Under the pieces are notes generated by a model. It saw only the letters and a list, made by a program, of their open reading frames with translations, ran no database searches and had not been told where the DNA came from. Both the position numbers and the translations under genes were made by a program. A DNA stretch of 38,051 bases from Phycisphaerales bacterium (GTDB lineage Bacteria; Planctomycetota; Phycisphaerae; Phycisphaerales; SM1A02), in the NCBI GenBank assembly GCA_020345805.1, contig CP070772.1, forward strand, positions 3,660,462 through 3,698,512, given 5' to 3'. The stretch's first letter is position 1. The number at the start of each line of letters is the position of its first letter. Shown here piece after piece: positions 16,919-26,058 of this stretch.

Positions 16919-18733
16919 TCACTCCCCCACCTTCTCCTGAATCCAGTTCACCATGTCCGCCATCACCGCTTCGTCGAACGTGGTTTCGATTTGCACGTAC
17001 TCGGAGAATGCGCCGGTTTCCGTGGGTTGGAAGAGGTGATTGCGGTTTTCATACCGGATCGCGGTGATGTCCCTCCCGGCCTCCTTCATCACCCGTTCGA
17101 TGGCATCGAGGTTCTGCTCGTGCCAGACCTGTAGATCCAGCGTCCCGTTCATCGCCAGCACCGGGCAGGTGGTTTCCTTCAAAGCCGGCACCGGATCGTA
17201 ACGGAAGAAGAACCTCATCCAGGGAAGGGTCAGCGTCTGCTTCGCTCCGTTCACCCCCTGCTCCATCTGCTCTTCCGTGGGCGTGGCGCCCGCGGCGGCG
17301 AACTCGGCTTCAACCAGTCGCCGCACCAGTTCCTCCACGCGATCTTCGCAGCCGCCCTCGGCGATCAGGGTGTAAAGCTCGCGGCGGATGGTGTCCTGCA
17401 TCGCGATGGCCGCCTCATCCCTCCCCGCGGCCCGCAGGAACAGCTCCGACTGCTTCAGCAGCAGGTCCGTCCCCACCGTGCCGGGCCCGGCCAGGAGAAC
17501 CATGAACGCGATGTCGCCCCTCATCTGACCCACCATGGGGGCGATCAGCCCGCCCTCGCTGTGGCCGATGAGGCCGATGCGATCCGGGTCGATCTCGGGA
17601 ACGCTCTTGAGCTTCTCGACGACCGCCGCGGTGTCGGTGGCGAAATCGGCGCTGGTGGCCTGCGTGACCAGTGACATGTCGTCAACCCGAGATGCCCCCA
17701 CGCCGCGATCGTCATAGCGCATCACCGCGATGCCATGCCGCGCTAGATAATCGGCGATGACCAGGAACGGCCGATGACCCAGCAGCGACTCGTTGCGATC
17801 CTGCGCCCCGGAGCCGGAGATAAGCACCGCCGCGGGGAACGGACCCTCGCCGAATTCTTCGGAGTTGGGAATCGTCAGCGTCCCGCCCAGCGAAAAGCCT
17901 TCCGCGTGCGGAGCGGTTATTTCCCGCTCCTCGTAGGGATAGGGCGGCTCGGGATTCTGCGGCCGATTCAGTTCGGCATACGCATAGTTCACATCCCGGG
18001 TGAAATCGATCTCCATCTCCAGCCCGGCCTGGAAGAACGTGCCCGTCAATCGTTTCTCAAGCTCATCGATGCGCACCTCAATCGACGCCGCGCCCGGCAC
18101 GGGAAGGTCGGCGGTTATCGTGTCGTCCTCATCCTGCTTGAAGCTGATGAACGGGAACTCGCGGAGCATCTGCATCGGCACATCCAGGTGGCCGACCCAG
18201 TTGCCGCCCGGCGTGCGGGCCAGCACGATGGTCATCGGGATCGTCATCATCTGAACCCGCAGTTCGCCCGAGAAGGCCAACTGCTCGGGCAGGTCGCCCG
18301 GCATGAGAGTCCGGCGAAGATCGAACGTGCCCGGCTCATCATCCGGCTCCTCCCCGCCGACCTCCGCGACGGTTCCCGCATAGGCCTGACCGTCCTCGGA
18401 AATCGTTCCCGTGAAGCGCACGTTAATGCCGGGGATAGTGAACGCGAAGTCGAAGTCCGTTGCCTCGATGTCGGCGCACCCGGTGTCGAGCAGACCGCCG
18501 GCCAGGGCGGTGATGAGCACCGAATAGTCCCCTTCTTCGCCGCGCTTGACCTCCAGCATCACGAACGGCGTGGCCCCCTCGCTGGTGGTGGATCTACCGA
18601 CCCACGTCCCGACCGCGGGATGATCGTGGTCGTACGCGAGCACCTCCCCGGCCGGTTGTTCGACCTGGGCCGTCGTCGCGGCCGACCACAACAGCGCAAT
18701 CGCCAGACATGAAAGATGCAGTTTCGTGGACAT
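16919..18733 (-). CDS. exported alpha/beta hydrolase (serine esterase/peptidase S9-S33 type)
   Basis: A 604-residue protein with a signal peptide (LHLSCLAIALLWSAATTAQ, cleaved near 23). An N-terminal beta-rich part (about 35-250) follows, probably an accessory domain with two related lobes. The C-terminal alpha/beta-hydrolase domain is at about 265-604. The nucleophile elbow is GHSEGG with Ser392, the oxyanion region is ISGSGAQDRN, the catalytic Asp is probably in MNGTLDLQV and the His in NRNHLF. Similar exported hydrolases act on short esters or peptides; the substrate here is unknown. It follows the exporter gene by 125 bp on the same strand and is ended by the hairpins at 16879 and 16796. 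Confidence 0.88.
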   Translation of the reverse strand: MSTKLHLSCLAIALLWSAATTAQVEQPAGEVLAYDHDHPAVGTWVGRSTTSEGATPFVMLEVKRGEEGDYSVLITALAGGLLDTGCADIEATDFDFAFTIPGINVRFTGTISEDGQAYAGTVAEVGGEEPDDEPGTFDLRRTLMPGDLPEQLAFSGELRVQMMTIPMTIVLARTPGGNWVGHLDVPMQMLREFPFISFKQDEDDTITADLPVPGAASIEVRIDELEKRLTGTFFQAGLEMEIDFTRDVNYAYAELNRPQNPEPPYPYEEREITAPHAEGFSLGGTLTIPNSEEFGEGPFPAAVLISGSGAQDRNESLLGHRPFLVIADYLARHGIAVMRYDDRGVGASRVDDMSLVTQATSADFATDTAAVVEKLKSVPEIDPDRIGLIGHSEGGLIAPMVGQMRGDIAFMVLLAGPGTVGTDLLLKQSELFLRAAGRDEAAIAMQDTIRRELYTLIAEGGCEDRVEELVRRLVEAEFAAAGATPTEEQMEQGVNGAKQTLTLPWMRFFFRYDPVPALKETTCPVLAMNGTLDLQVWHEQNLDAIERVMKEAGRDITAIRYENRNHLFQPTETGAFSEYVQIETTFDEAVMADMVNWIQEKVGE

Positions 18734-18858
18734 CGTCCGTCTCCTGTTTCAGAGCCAACCGCCCCCCCACAATGCCACACCGGTACCCCATTCTTACAGA
18801 TCCACGCGTTCCCTGCGTGTCGCAACCCTCAGGAACCGCGACACGTCAGACTCGTTCC

Positions 18859-20706
18859 TCACCCCGCGGCGATCAACTGGCCTTCCGTCAGCCTGCAATA
18901 AAGTTCGCAACGCGAAAGCAGTTCATCGTGCGTGCCTTGATCGACGACCCGGCCGGCATCCATCACCACGATACGATCGGCGTTGAGCACCGTCGCGAGG
19001 CGGTGGGCGACGACCAGTGCGGTGCGGCCCGCGCAGAATTCGGTAAGCGCTTCGTTGATCTGCGTTTCGGATTCCGAATCGATCTGGCTGGTCGCCTCAT
19101 CGAGAATGAGGATGGAAGGATCGCGGAGGATTGCCCGGGCGATGGCGAGGCGCTGGCGCTGCCCGCCGGATAGCGAGGCACCCTGCTCGGCGAGGTCGGC
19201 TTCGTAACCGCCGGGCAACTGCTCGATGAACGAATGCGCCCGGGCCCGCTTCGCGGCCTCGATGATCTGATCGCGACTTGCATCATCCAGGCCGAATGCG
19301 ATGTTCTCCGCCACCGTTCCGCGGATGAGAACCGTTTCCTGCGTGACCACGCCAATCTGGCGGCGGAGACTGAGCAGGCTCACCTCCGAGATGTCCACGC
19401 CGTCGATCAGAATGCGGCCCGAATCCGGCACGAGTAGCCGCGGCAGAAGGCTGACGAGCGTGGTCTTGCCCGAACCGTTGGGGCCGACGACCGCGACGCG
19501 ATGCGCGTGATCGATGCGCAGGGAGATTCCATCCAGCACCGGGCCGCCACCGGCGTTTGCCCCCGTCGGCGGATAGCTGAACGTCACGGAATGGAACTCG
19601 ATGGACCGGCGGTGCGCGGGCAACTCGACTCGCGACCGGCCGTCCAGCATTTCAATCGGCTCGGAGAGGATGTCCACCAGGCGCCCGGCGGGCGCAGCGG
19701 CGGCCTGCATCTCGTTGACCAGCCCCGCCAGCGGCCGGAACGCCCCGCCCGCGAACCCCAGGCATCCCAGCGTGAGCAGAAACTGCTCCAACGGCAGCGA
19801 TTCGTTCAGGATGCTCTTGGCCGCGACCAGCGCCAGCACGCAGATGCCCACGACCGCCAGCGCCTCCACCAGCGGAGCCGACAAAGCCCTTGCGGTGCGG
19901 ATCCGAAGCTCGTGATGCACCACGCGTTCGTTCTCATCATCGAACCGGCGCTTCGAAGTGGACTCGGCGGTGTTGGCCTTGACCGCCCGCAGCCCCTGCA
20001 AGGATTCCGTCGCGACCCGCAGCAACCCTTCCTGGGCCTTTAGGGAGCCGCGAGTGCCCCGCCGAATGCGTTTGCCGATCTTGCGCAGCACCACCGCCAG
20101 AATGGGCACCACGATGACCGCGATCAGCGTCAACCGCCAGTCGAAATATACGGCCACGATGAACGCGGCGGCGCCCTTAGTGATCTGCGTCACCGACTTG
20201 CTGACCAGGGCGATCAGGCCGCGCTGAAGTTCCGCCGCATCCCGCACGATGCGGGCCACGAACTCCGACGGCCCCCGCTGCACCACCCGACCCAGCGGCA
20301 TGTGCAGAACGGTATCGAACGCATCACGCCGGATGCAGGCGATCACCTTCGTGGTGATGGTCTGGCTGAGGTATTGATGTAGGAAGTTGGCGATCGCTGC
20401 CAGGACGGTGAGGATCACCACGCCGGTGATGATAAGCAGCACGCCGCGGAACGGATCGGTCGGGAGGCGGTCGACGATCCCCTGGGGGATTCTCAGCCAT
20501 ACTTCGGGGCGTGCGTTGAACTCCAGGGCCAGATCGACCAGAGACCGGCCGTCGCCGGGATTGAGGATGATCTTGAGCATGGGGGCCAGACTGAGCAGGC
20601 CCCCCATCAGGCCGCCGGCAGAGATGAAGGCGAAAACCATGGCCAGCGCCAGCCCCCCTCGGTGGGTGCGCAGCATCTTCCGGGTAAATCGCCAGAAAGA
20701 GTCCAT
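18859..20706 (-). CDS. MsbA-like ABC exporter (fused membrane and ATPase domains)
   Basis: A 615-residue half-transporter. Six hydrophobic helices occupy about residues 18-330, with a longer than usual loop between helices 1 and 2 (about 50-85). The ATPase domain (about 370-610) has Walker A GPNGSGKTT, the signature LSGGQRQRLAIARAIL, Walker B ILILDEATSQID and H-loop AHRLATV. Such homodimers export lipids (lipid A in the MsbA case), peptides or drugs. The start region lacks a clear Shine-Dalgarno site. GATAAT on the minus strand ends 8 nt before the ATG, but no good -35 is seen. It lies 95 bp after aroA on the same strand. Substrate assignment is open. Confidence 0.92.
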   Translation of the reverse strand: MDSFWRFTRKMLRTHRGGLALAMVFAFISAGGLMGGLLSLAPMLKIILNPGDGRSLVDLALEFNARPEVWLRIPQGIVDRLPTDPFRGVLLIITGVVILTVLAAIANFLHQYLSQTITTKVIACIRRDAFDTVLHMPLGRVVQRGPSEFVARIVRDAAELQRGLIALVSKSVTQITKGAAAFIVAVYFDWRLTLIAVIVVPILAVVLRKIGKRIRRGTRGSLKAQEGLLRVATESLQGLRAVKANTAESTSKRRFDDENERVVHHELRIRTARALSAPLVEALAVVGICVLALVAAKSILNESLPLEQFLLTLGCLGFAGGAFRPLAGLVNEMQAAAAPAGRLVDILSEPIEMLDGRSRVELPAHRRSIEFHSVTFSYPPTGANAGGGPVLDGISLRIDHAHRVAVVGPNGSGKTTLVSLLPRLLVPDSGRILIDGVDISEVSLLSLRRQIGVVTQETVLIRGTVAENIAFGLDDASRDQIIEAAKRARAHSFIEQLPGGYEADLAEQGASLSGGQRQRLAIARAILRDPSILILDEATSQIDSESETQINEALTEFCAGRTALVVAHRLATVLNADRIVVMDAGRVVDQGTHDELLSRCELYCRLTEGQLIAAG

Positions 20707-20801
20707 GAGGGGGCATTATCCCCCACCCCGCCCCATCTGGCCAGCGGGGGAGGATTTGAAACACTGAGGGCCACGGAGGGCCGCTTCGTTGCGACTTTCC
20801 T

Positions 20802-22124
20802 CTACTCGTAAAGCTTCGCGAAGTCCTGCCAGAACGTCGGATAGCTCTTGCTCACGCACTTGGGATTGGCGATGGACACGTTCGGCCGCTTCAGGCCCAG
20901 GATCGCGAAGGCCATGGCCATGCGGTGATCGTTGTAGGTTTCAATCACCACCGGCTCCTCGTGGCGGGTGGACGGATCAATGCCCAGCGCATCGTCGGTG
21001 GTCTGAACATCGCAGCCGATCTTGGTCAGTTCGCTGGCCAGCGCGGCCACGCGATCGCTTTCCTTCACCCGCAGCGTGTGCAGGCCGGTGATGATCGACG
21101 GCGAGTCGGCGAAAGCCACGGCCGCCGCGAGGGTCATCGCCGCGTCCGGCATGTCCGACATGTCGTGATCGCCCCCGTGCAGGGTCTTGCGGTAATAAAC
21201 CCCCACGCTGTTGGCACCGCCGTGCTGGCGGCGAGCCCCCAGCTTCTCCAGCAGGGCGGCGAAGGCCAGATCGCCCTGGGCAGAAGCCGCGGGAAGCCCT
21301 TCGATCCGTACCCCGGACTTGGGCATGATCGCCCCGGCCGCCAGCCAGTAGGTCGCGCTGGAGGCGTCGGCTTCGACCTCGTAAACCCGCCCCCGGATCG
21401 GGCGGTTGTAAACATAAACCGACCGCCGGCCGTCGGCGTGCGTGGCCTCGTGGCTGTCGATTCCCCACCTCTTCATCACGTGCAGTGTCATCTTCACGTA
21501 CGGCCAGCTCGTGGTCTCGCCCTCGAACCACAGTTTGAGAGGAAACGGCAGGCACGGGGCGATCTGAAGCAGCGCGGAAATGAACTGGCTGGATTGCGTC
21601 CGGCCGATCTCCAGATCGTCACCCCCCAGCATGGACGGCGATACCCGCACGGGCAGGTGACCGTCTTCCTGGACATACGCCACATCCGCTCCCAATTGCC
21701 TCAGGAAATCCACCAGCTCCGAGACCGGCCGCTGCCGCATCCGCTCGGACCCGTCCACCACCACCGGCTCCAGGGCCAGGCAGGCGGCGGCAATCATGAA
21801 CCGGGCCGGGGCCCCGCCGTCGCCCAGGTTCACCTCCCCGCCCCGGGGAAAGCGCCCGCTCACCCCCTGGATAACGACGTCCGGGCCATCCCACTGCGCC
21901 TGGGCCCCCAACGTGGCCAAGGCATTGAGCAGGTAGTCGCAGTCATCGCTGCGCAGGGGCCTGACGATCCGCGATTCGCCCCCCGCCAGCGCCGCCAGCA
22001 CATACGCCCGGTTCGTAATGGACTTACTTCCGGGGGGGGTAATGGTCACGTCGAAGGACCGGTTCAGCGGCTTGATGGGCAGCGGATCAGGCAGCTCGTT
22101 CAGGGGAAGCGTGTAGTCGATCAT
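20802..22124 (-). CDS. aroA: 3-phosphoshikimate 1-carboxyvinyltransferase (EPSP synthase)
   Basis: Joins shikimate 3-phosphate and phosphoenolpyruvate to give EPSP, the sixth step of the shikimate pathway. The 440-residue length is normal. Motifs: PGSKSITNRA (31-40), KESDRVAAL near the C-terminus and YNDHRMAMAFAI. The PEP-binding loop, usually LGNAGTAxR, reads LGDGGAPAR (100-108). The invariant Arg is kept, but Ala and Pro replace the Thr and Ala that correspond to E. coli 97 and 98. The start at 22124 has GGAG 8 nt upstream; a longer frame to 22214 is not supported. Confidence 0.95.
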   Translation of the reverse strand: MIDYTLPLNELPDPLPIKPLNRSFDVTITPPGSKSITNRAYVLAALAGGESRIVRPLRSDDCDYLLNALATLGAQAQWDGPDVVIQGVSGRFPRGGEVNLGDGGAPARFMIAAACLALEPVVVDGSERMRQRPVSELVDFLRQLGADVAYVQEDGHLPVRVSPSMLGGDDLEIGRTQSSQFISALLQIAPCLPFPLKLWFEGETTSWPYVKMTLHVMKRWGIDSHEATHADGRRSVYVYNRPIRGRVYEVEADASSATYWLAAGAIMPKSGVRIEGLPAASAQGDLAFAALLEKLGARRQHGGANSVGVYYRKTLHGGDHDMSDMPDAAMTLAAAVAFADSPSIITGLHTLRVKESDRVAALASELTKIGCDVQTTDDALGIDPSTRHEEPVVIETYNDHRMAMAFAILGLKRPNVSIANPKCVSKSYPTFWQDFAKLYE

Positions 22125-22517
22125 GTTCGTCTCCGCTCTCCCACTTCCGGGGGCCGGCGGCCGGGGGCGGGAGACGGGCCGGGGGTGAGGGCACGTCCAG
22201 GCACGCATTGTCACTGCTCATCGGCAAATCGCAAAAGGGACCGCGAGCCGATTCCCGTCCGGCAGATCAAGCGCGGCCACCCGCCGCAGCGAGCCGGGCC
22301 GTCCCCGGCCTCGGCCCCGTGCGGAGTCCAACGGTGTGCTTTGTGCTATCAGAGCACAGGGTAGTCGCAGAGCGCCGGGGTCGAGGACGACCCGGCTTGC
22401 CCCCCACAATCGGGCAGACTGCCTTGCTGCCTCGATCCCTCGATCCGTTCCCGGCAGATCGCGAAGCCGCAAGCGGCCTCATCGCTAATCACTAATCACC
22501 AATCGCTTCTTCTCTCC
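22125..22517. other. non-coding region with heptad repeats between the GroES-like gene and aroA
   Basis: No protein-like frame is seen. On the plus strand 22477-22504 holds four imperfect 7-bp tandem units (CCTCATC, GCTAATC, ACTAATC, ACCAATC). GCCG/CGGC forms a small hairpin next to them at about 22466-22477. A 6-bp hairpin TGTGCT/AGCACA lies at 22342-22358 and could act as a weak end for the GroES-like transcript. Confidence 0.5.
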
Positions 22518-22835
22518 CTACTCCTTCCTGAACACCGCCACCACATCCTCGATGGGGATCACGAACAGGCGATTGTCGCCCTCGAAATCGACGGGGATCC
22601 CATGCTTGGGGTTGAACAGCACCCGGTCGTACTGCTTGATCGGATAGTCCTCATCGTGCTCGACCTGCGCGCTGATGGCGACCACCCGGCCGGTGAGGGT
22701 GGGTATCTCGATCTTGTCCGGGAGGTGAATGCCGACCTTCGTGACCTTCTTGTCCTCATCCTTGCGGATCAGGACGCGGCTGCCGATCGGCTCGACCGTC
22801 TCGATCTTCTTGGTGGAGGATTTGGGGCTGGCCAT
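22518..22835 (-). CDS. GroES-like co-chaperonin (Cpn10 family), solitary
   Basis: A 105-residue protein of the GroES fold: VEPIGSRVLIRKDEDKK at the start of the barrel, a mobile-loop region, then TGRVVAISA, YDRVLFNPKHG and the C-terminal strand VIPIEDVVAVF. In GroES the mobile loop ends in a hydrophobic tripeptide (IVL) that docks on GroEL. Here the region reads KVGIHLPDKIEIP, so IHL may take that place. There is no groEL next to it, which suggests a second, specialised co-chaperonin. The start ATG at 22835 is chosen from family alignment; no Shine-Dalgarno site is visible and an in-frame ATG at 22865 is possible. Confidence 0.85.
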   Translation of the reverse strand: MASPKSSTKKIETVEPIGSRVLIRKDEDKKVTKVGIHLPDKIEIPTLTGRVVAISAQVEHDEDYPIKQYDRVLFNPKHGIPVDFEGDNRLFVIPIEDVVAVFRKE

Positions 22836-23350
22836 GGCACCATCATTGTAGTTTCTCGGCGGCACCCGTGGTCAAAGAACCGATTTGGGGCACTCTGTAA
22901 GGGCACTGACGGGGCGGTTTCGCCACCCCGGGGCTGCCGGCCGTTGGAGGCCCAGTTATTCTCCCAATCGCCGCGTTTTTATGATTGACACCTCCCGGGA
23001 GGTCCTGTAGGTTGGCTCCAAAGGTGCCGCCCGAAGCGGCGAGAAGAGAGAGAACCAGAGAGAACAGAAAGAGAGGGTTTCCCCACAACGGTTCCATCTG
23101 TCCGGGCTCGCGGTGATGTCCGCGGGTTGTCTGCTCGTGGACCGTGGGAAACGACAACCAGAATCAGCTGTTTCGTGAGAGGAGCGCGGCGGCAAGCCGG
23201 CCGAGCCACCGGCGCTGCGTGGCCCTGCTTGACGCGGGCGCCATATCGCAAAGCCACCTGCCCCCGTGACGATTCCCGTGGCAGTCCCGATGGATCGTCC
23301 GACGACCGCGTGCGGCGCTTCTACTCCGGTGACAGAGAGGAGAGCTGAGA
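22836..23350. other. long leader and promoter region upstream of the PEP-CTERM gene
   Basis: No convincing gene. A promoter-like element with a palindrome lies at 22985-23013, leaving a leader of about 330 nt. The leader contains a 5-bp hairpin GCCGC/GCGGC near 23027-23041 and a purine-rich stretch (GAGAAGAGAGAGAACC) after it. The divergent GroES-like gene must also have its promoter here. Confidence 0.45.
22985..23013 (+). promoter_or_regulatory. candidate promoter with a 14-bp palindrome in the spacer
   Basis: A perfect -35 TTGACA (22985-22990) is followed by a 17-bp spacer and TAGGTT (23008-23013, only 3 of 6 matches to TATAAT). The spacer starts inside the perfect palindrome ACCTCCCGGGAGGT (22990-23003). 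A protein bound there would cover the promoter. Confidence 0.4.
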
Positions 23351-24196
23351 ATGACCACATGGAAGGTTCCGGCAGGCGTCGCCTGCACGCTGGCCATCGC
23401 ACCCCTCGCCGCGGCCCAGGTGGTCGTGGGCGTGGACAACCCGGATGTGCCCGTTTACCTGGTGGATGTGAACACCGGCGTGGCCACCGAGCTGTTCACT
23501 CCCAGCGACTACGGCACCGACGGGATCTGGGGTCTGGCCGCGGACGACATCAACGGCTACCTCTACTACTCCGGTGGTACGGAGTTGTACCGGGTCCCCT
23601 ATGACACGCTGGAGCCGGAATTCGTGGCCGATTTCGCCTCGAACGACGCCATCATGACCATTGCCGGGCTGGGCTTCAATCCCCAGACCGGACTGCTTTA
23701 CGGCTCCCGGACCGCCGGCGACGAGGGCATCTACGAGATAAACCCCACCGACGGACACGCCACGCTCCTCTACGAGGTGACCGGCAGCGCTTTCGACCTT
23801 GGGGGGTTCGATTACGACGTCACCACCGACGCCTTCTATGGTCTCAACGACGACATCACCCCCTTCGGCCGGGGGCTCTTTGAGATCGATCCGTTCAGCC
23901 AGAACGCGGCCCATATCGTCGATTATCCTGGGGGGCAGACCGACGTGGACGGTCTGGCCGTGGGTGACGGGCGGGCATACTTCGTCACCGACGACCCCGG
24001 CGAGATCTTCATCTACAACCTGCTTTCCAGCGAATGGGAAACGAGCATTGCCAGCCCCTGGTTCTCCAGCGAGCTGTTCAGCGGAGCGACCTGGGCCCCC
24101 GGACTCGTCCCCTCGCCCTCCAGCCTCGCCCTGCTCGCAATGGCCGGATTCATGATCAACCGGCGTCATCACCGCCTCGCCGGGCGCCGAGCGTGA
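23351..24196 (+). CDS. exported protein with a PEP-CTERM-like sorting tail
   Basis: A 281-residue protein. The signal peptide (VPAGVACTLAIAPLAAAQ) ends near 22. The middle part (25-250) is made of propeller-like strands with repeated phrases about steps in a trajectory of readings (GIWGLAADDINGYLYY, GLGFNPQTGLLYG, GLAVGDGRAYFVTDD), as in NHL/WD-type propellers. The C-terminus has the short sorting element VPSPSSLALLAMAGFMINRRHHR: Pro-rich motif, hydrophobic helix, Arg cluster. In known systems this is recognised by an exosortase and removed. GAGGAGAG lies 6 nt before the ATG. No exosortase gene is in the window. Its ligand or role is unknown. Confidence 0.85.
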   Translation: MTTWKVPAGVACTLAIAPLAAAQVVVGVDNPDVPVYLVDVNTGVATELFTPSDYGTDGIWGLAADDINGYLYYSGGTELYRVPYDTLEPEFVADFASNDAIMTIAGLGFNPQTGLLYGSRTAGDEGIYEINPTDGHATLLYEVTGSAFDLGGFDYDVTTDAFYGLNDDITPFGRGLFEIDPFSQNAAHIVDYPGGQTDVDGLAVGDGRAYFVTDDPGEIFIYNLLSSEWETSIASPWFSSELFSGATWAPGLVPSPSSLALLAMAGFMINRRHHRLAGRRA

Positions 24197-24237
24197 AAAG
24201 ACCGGCTCCGGGAAGCCATTCACGTGGGCATAACGAA

Positions 24238-24270
24238 GAGGCCCGCGGCGGAGATCCCGCCGCGGGCCTT
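24238..24270. terminator. bidirectional terminator between convergent genes
   Basis: A 13-bp GC-rich stem (24239-24251 with 24257-24269) with loop AGATC lies between the PEP-CTERM gene and the acyl-CoA dehydrogenase gene, which converge here. Flanks are weakly T-rich on each reading strand. Confidence 0.75.
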
Positions 24271-24301
24271 GGCTTGCGCCTGATAACCCGCTCCTTCCGA
24301 T

Positions 24302-26056
24302 TCAGACCAAGGCCGGCTCACGCTCCGGCTCCGGGGCCAGCACCTCGAAGTCCGTGAGGATCGACCGCTCCCCGGAGCAGATCATCTCCCGGTTCCTGCG
24401 GAACTCGGGCATCCGGGTGGCCAGCCAGTAGCGGGCCACGGTCTTCTTGTTCTCGTCGGCCGTGGCCTGGTCGCAGAACAACGCGCCGATGATGAGCACC
24501 AGGGCCATGTCCACGAGCTTGCGGGCATAGAGCCTGCGGTAGTTCGCATCCGGCTCGTCCTTCACGAACGTCACCACCTCCGCCAGATCATTCATAGCCC
24601 CGCGGATCGTCTCGATCTGCTCGCTAATGTCCGCCGGCCAGTGGCGGTCCAGCACGTCGTTGAGCAGGTTCTCGGCGATGCCCGAGGTCACGCCGCCCAC
24701 CCCCGCGACGATCTGCATCTGCGTGGTACCTTCGTAGATGGTGGTGATGCGGCTGTCGCGAAGGTGCCGCTCCAGCGGGTAATCGTGCATGTACCCGTTG
24801 CCGCCCATCACCGAGATGCCGTTCATGGCCACCCTCATGCACATCTCCGAGGCGTAGTACTTGGCCATCGGGGTCAGCATCCCGCCAAAGCGCTTGTAAG
24901 CCCTCGCCTCAGCCTTGACCTGCTTCTTCTCCTCGTCGCTGGCGAAGCTGTCCGCCTCGAGCTTGCGCTCCGCCCCCACCTGGATGTCCACGCAGTGGCT
25001 GGCGAAGTAGGTCAACGCCCTCGCCGCCTGAAGATCCACGTGCGATTCCACCAGCAACTCCCGCACCGCCGGGAACACCTCGATGGCCGCCCCGAACTGC
25101 TTGCGGGTGTGTGCGTAATCCCGGGCCACCCGGTAGGCCGCCTCCCCGATTCCGCAGGCCTGGGCCGCGATTCCCAGCCGCGCCCCGTACATCAGGGCCA
25201 TCACGTACTTGATCAAGCCCTGCTGCCGTTCGCCGATGAGCTTGCCCGGGGCATCGTCGAAGTACAGCTCGCAGGTCGGGCTGCCGTGAATCCCCAGCTT
25301 GTTCTCCAGCCGGCGGATCTGCACCCGCGGCCCCTTCTCCACCAGGAACAGGCTCAGACCTCTGCCGTCGGTGATCTCCGGCTCGCTGCGGACCATCACC
25401 AGCAGCACGTCCCCGCAGCCGTTGGTGATGAACCGCTTGTGGCCTGTGACGAACCAGTTGCCCTTGTCATCCTGCCACGCCTTGGCCTGCACTGACTGCA
25501 GGTCGCTGCCCGATTCCGGCTCGGTGAGCACCATCGCCGCCGTCGTCTTCCCCGCGGCAAGGTCCGGCAGGTAGTCCTTGCGGATCTCCTCCACCGCGTA
25601 GGAGTTGATCGTCTCCCCGATGCCCTGCAGACCGTAGAGGTTCATCAGCGAGGCGTCGGCCCGGCTGATGATGTCGTTGGTGATGGTCAGCATCAGGTTC
25701 GGGCAGTTGAGGCCGCCGAAGCGGTGAGGCAGCGTCAGGCCCATCAGCCCCGCCTCCCCCAGCAGGTCCAGGGCCTTGCGTATGCCCGGCGTGTAGGTGA
25801 CGGTGTTGTCGTCGTTGAGGATGTTGCCCACCTCGTCCGTCTCGTTGGCGGTGGGGGCGATCTCATCGGCGGCGATCCGGCCCAGGTTCGTGAGGATCCG
25901 CCGGTAGTTCTCGACCGCCTCCTGGGCGTTCTTTGGCGCCTGCTCGAACTCGCCGGCGAAGCGGAAGTCCTCCTCCATGATCGCCGCCGCCCTGGGCATG
26001 TCCAGGTGCTCGAAGAGGAACTGAATGTCTTCGTTGTCGGTGAAGAAGTTTCCCAT
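24302..26056 (-). CDS. acyl-CoA dehydrogenase, long form
   Basis: A 584-residue FAD flavoenzyme that introduces a 2,3-double bond into an acyl-CoA and passes electrons to ETF. An extra N-terminal segment (about 1-45, FFTDNEDIQFLFEHLD) precedes the dehydrogenase domains. Motifs include VLTEPESGSDLQSVQ, GHKRFITNGCGD, ARDYAHTRKQFG, MGGNGYMHDYPLERHLRDSRITTIYEGTTQMQ (read in two parts around the LRDSRI segment) and a helical C-terminal extension (about 470-584). This is the FadE/DmdC-like long form. It starts 2 nt after the stop of an EtfA C-terminal-domain gene, so the two are co-translated. AGAGGG lies upstream of the ATG. Chain-length preference is unknown. Confidence 0.93.
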   Translation of the reverse strand: MGNFFTDNEDIQFLFEHLDMPRAAAIMEEDFRFAGEFEQAPKNAQEAVENYRRILTNLGRIAADEIAPTANETDEVGNILNDDNTVTYTPGIRKALDLLGEAGLMGLTLPHRFGGLNCPNLMLTITNDIISRADASLMNLYGLQGIGETINSYAVEEIRKDYLPDLAAGKTTAAMVLTEPESGSDLQSVQAKAWQDDKGNWFVTGHKRFITNGCGDVLLVMVRSEPEITDGRGLSLFLVEKGPRVQIRRLENKLGIHGSPTCELYFDDAPGKLIGERQQGLIKYVMALMYGARLGIAAQACGIGEAAYRVARDYAHTRKQFGAAIEVFPAVRELLVESHVDLQAARALTYFASHCVDIQVGAERKLEADSFASDEEKKQVKAEARAYKRFGGMLTPMAKYYASEMCMRVAMNGISVMGGNGYMHDYPLERHLRDSRITTIYEGTTQMQIVAGVGGVTSGIAENLLNDVLDRHWPADISEQIETIRGAMNDLAEVVTFVKDEPDANYRRLYARKLVDMALVLIIGALFCDQATADENKKTVARYWLATRMPEFRRNREMICSGERSILTDFEVLAPEPEREPALV

Positions 26057-26058
26057 CT

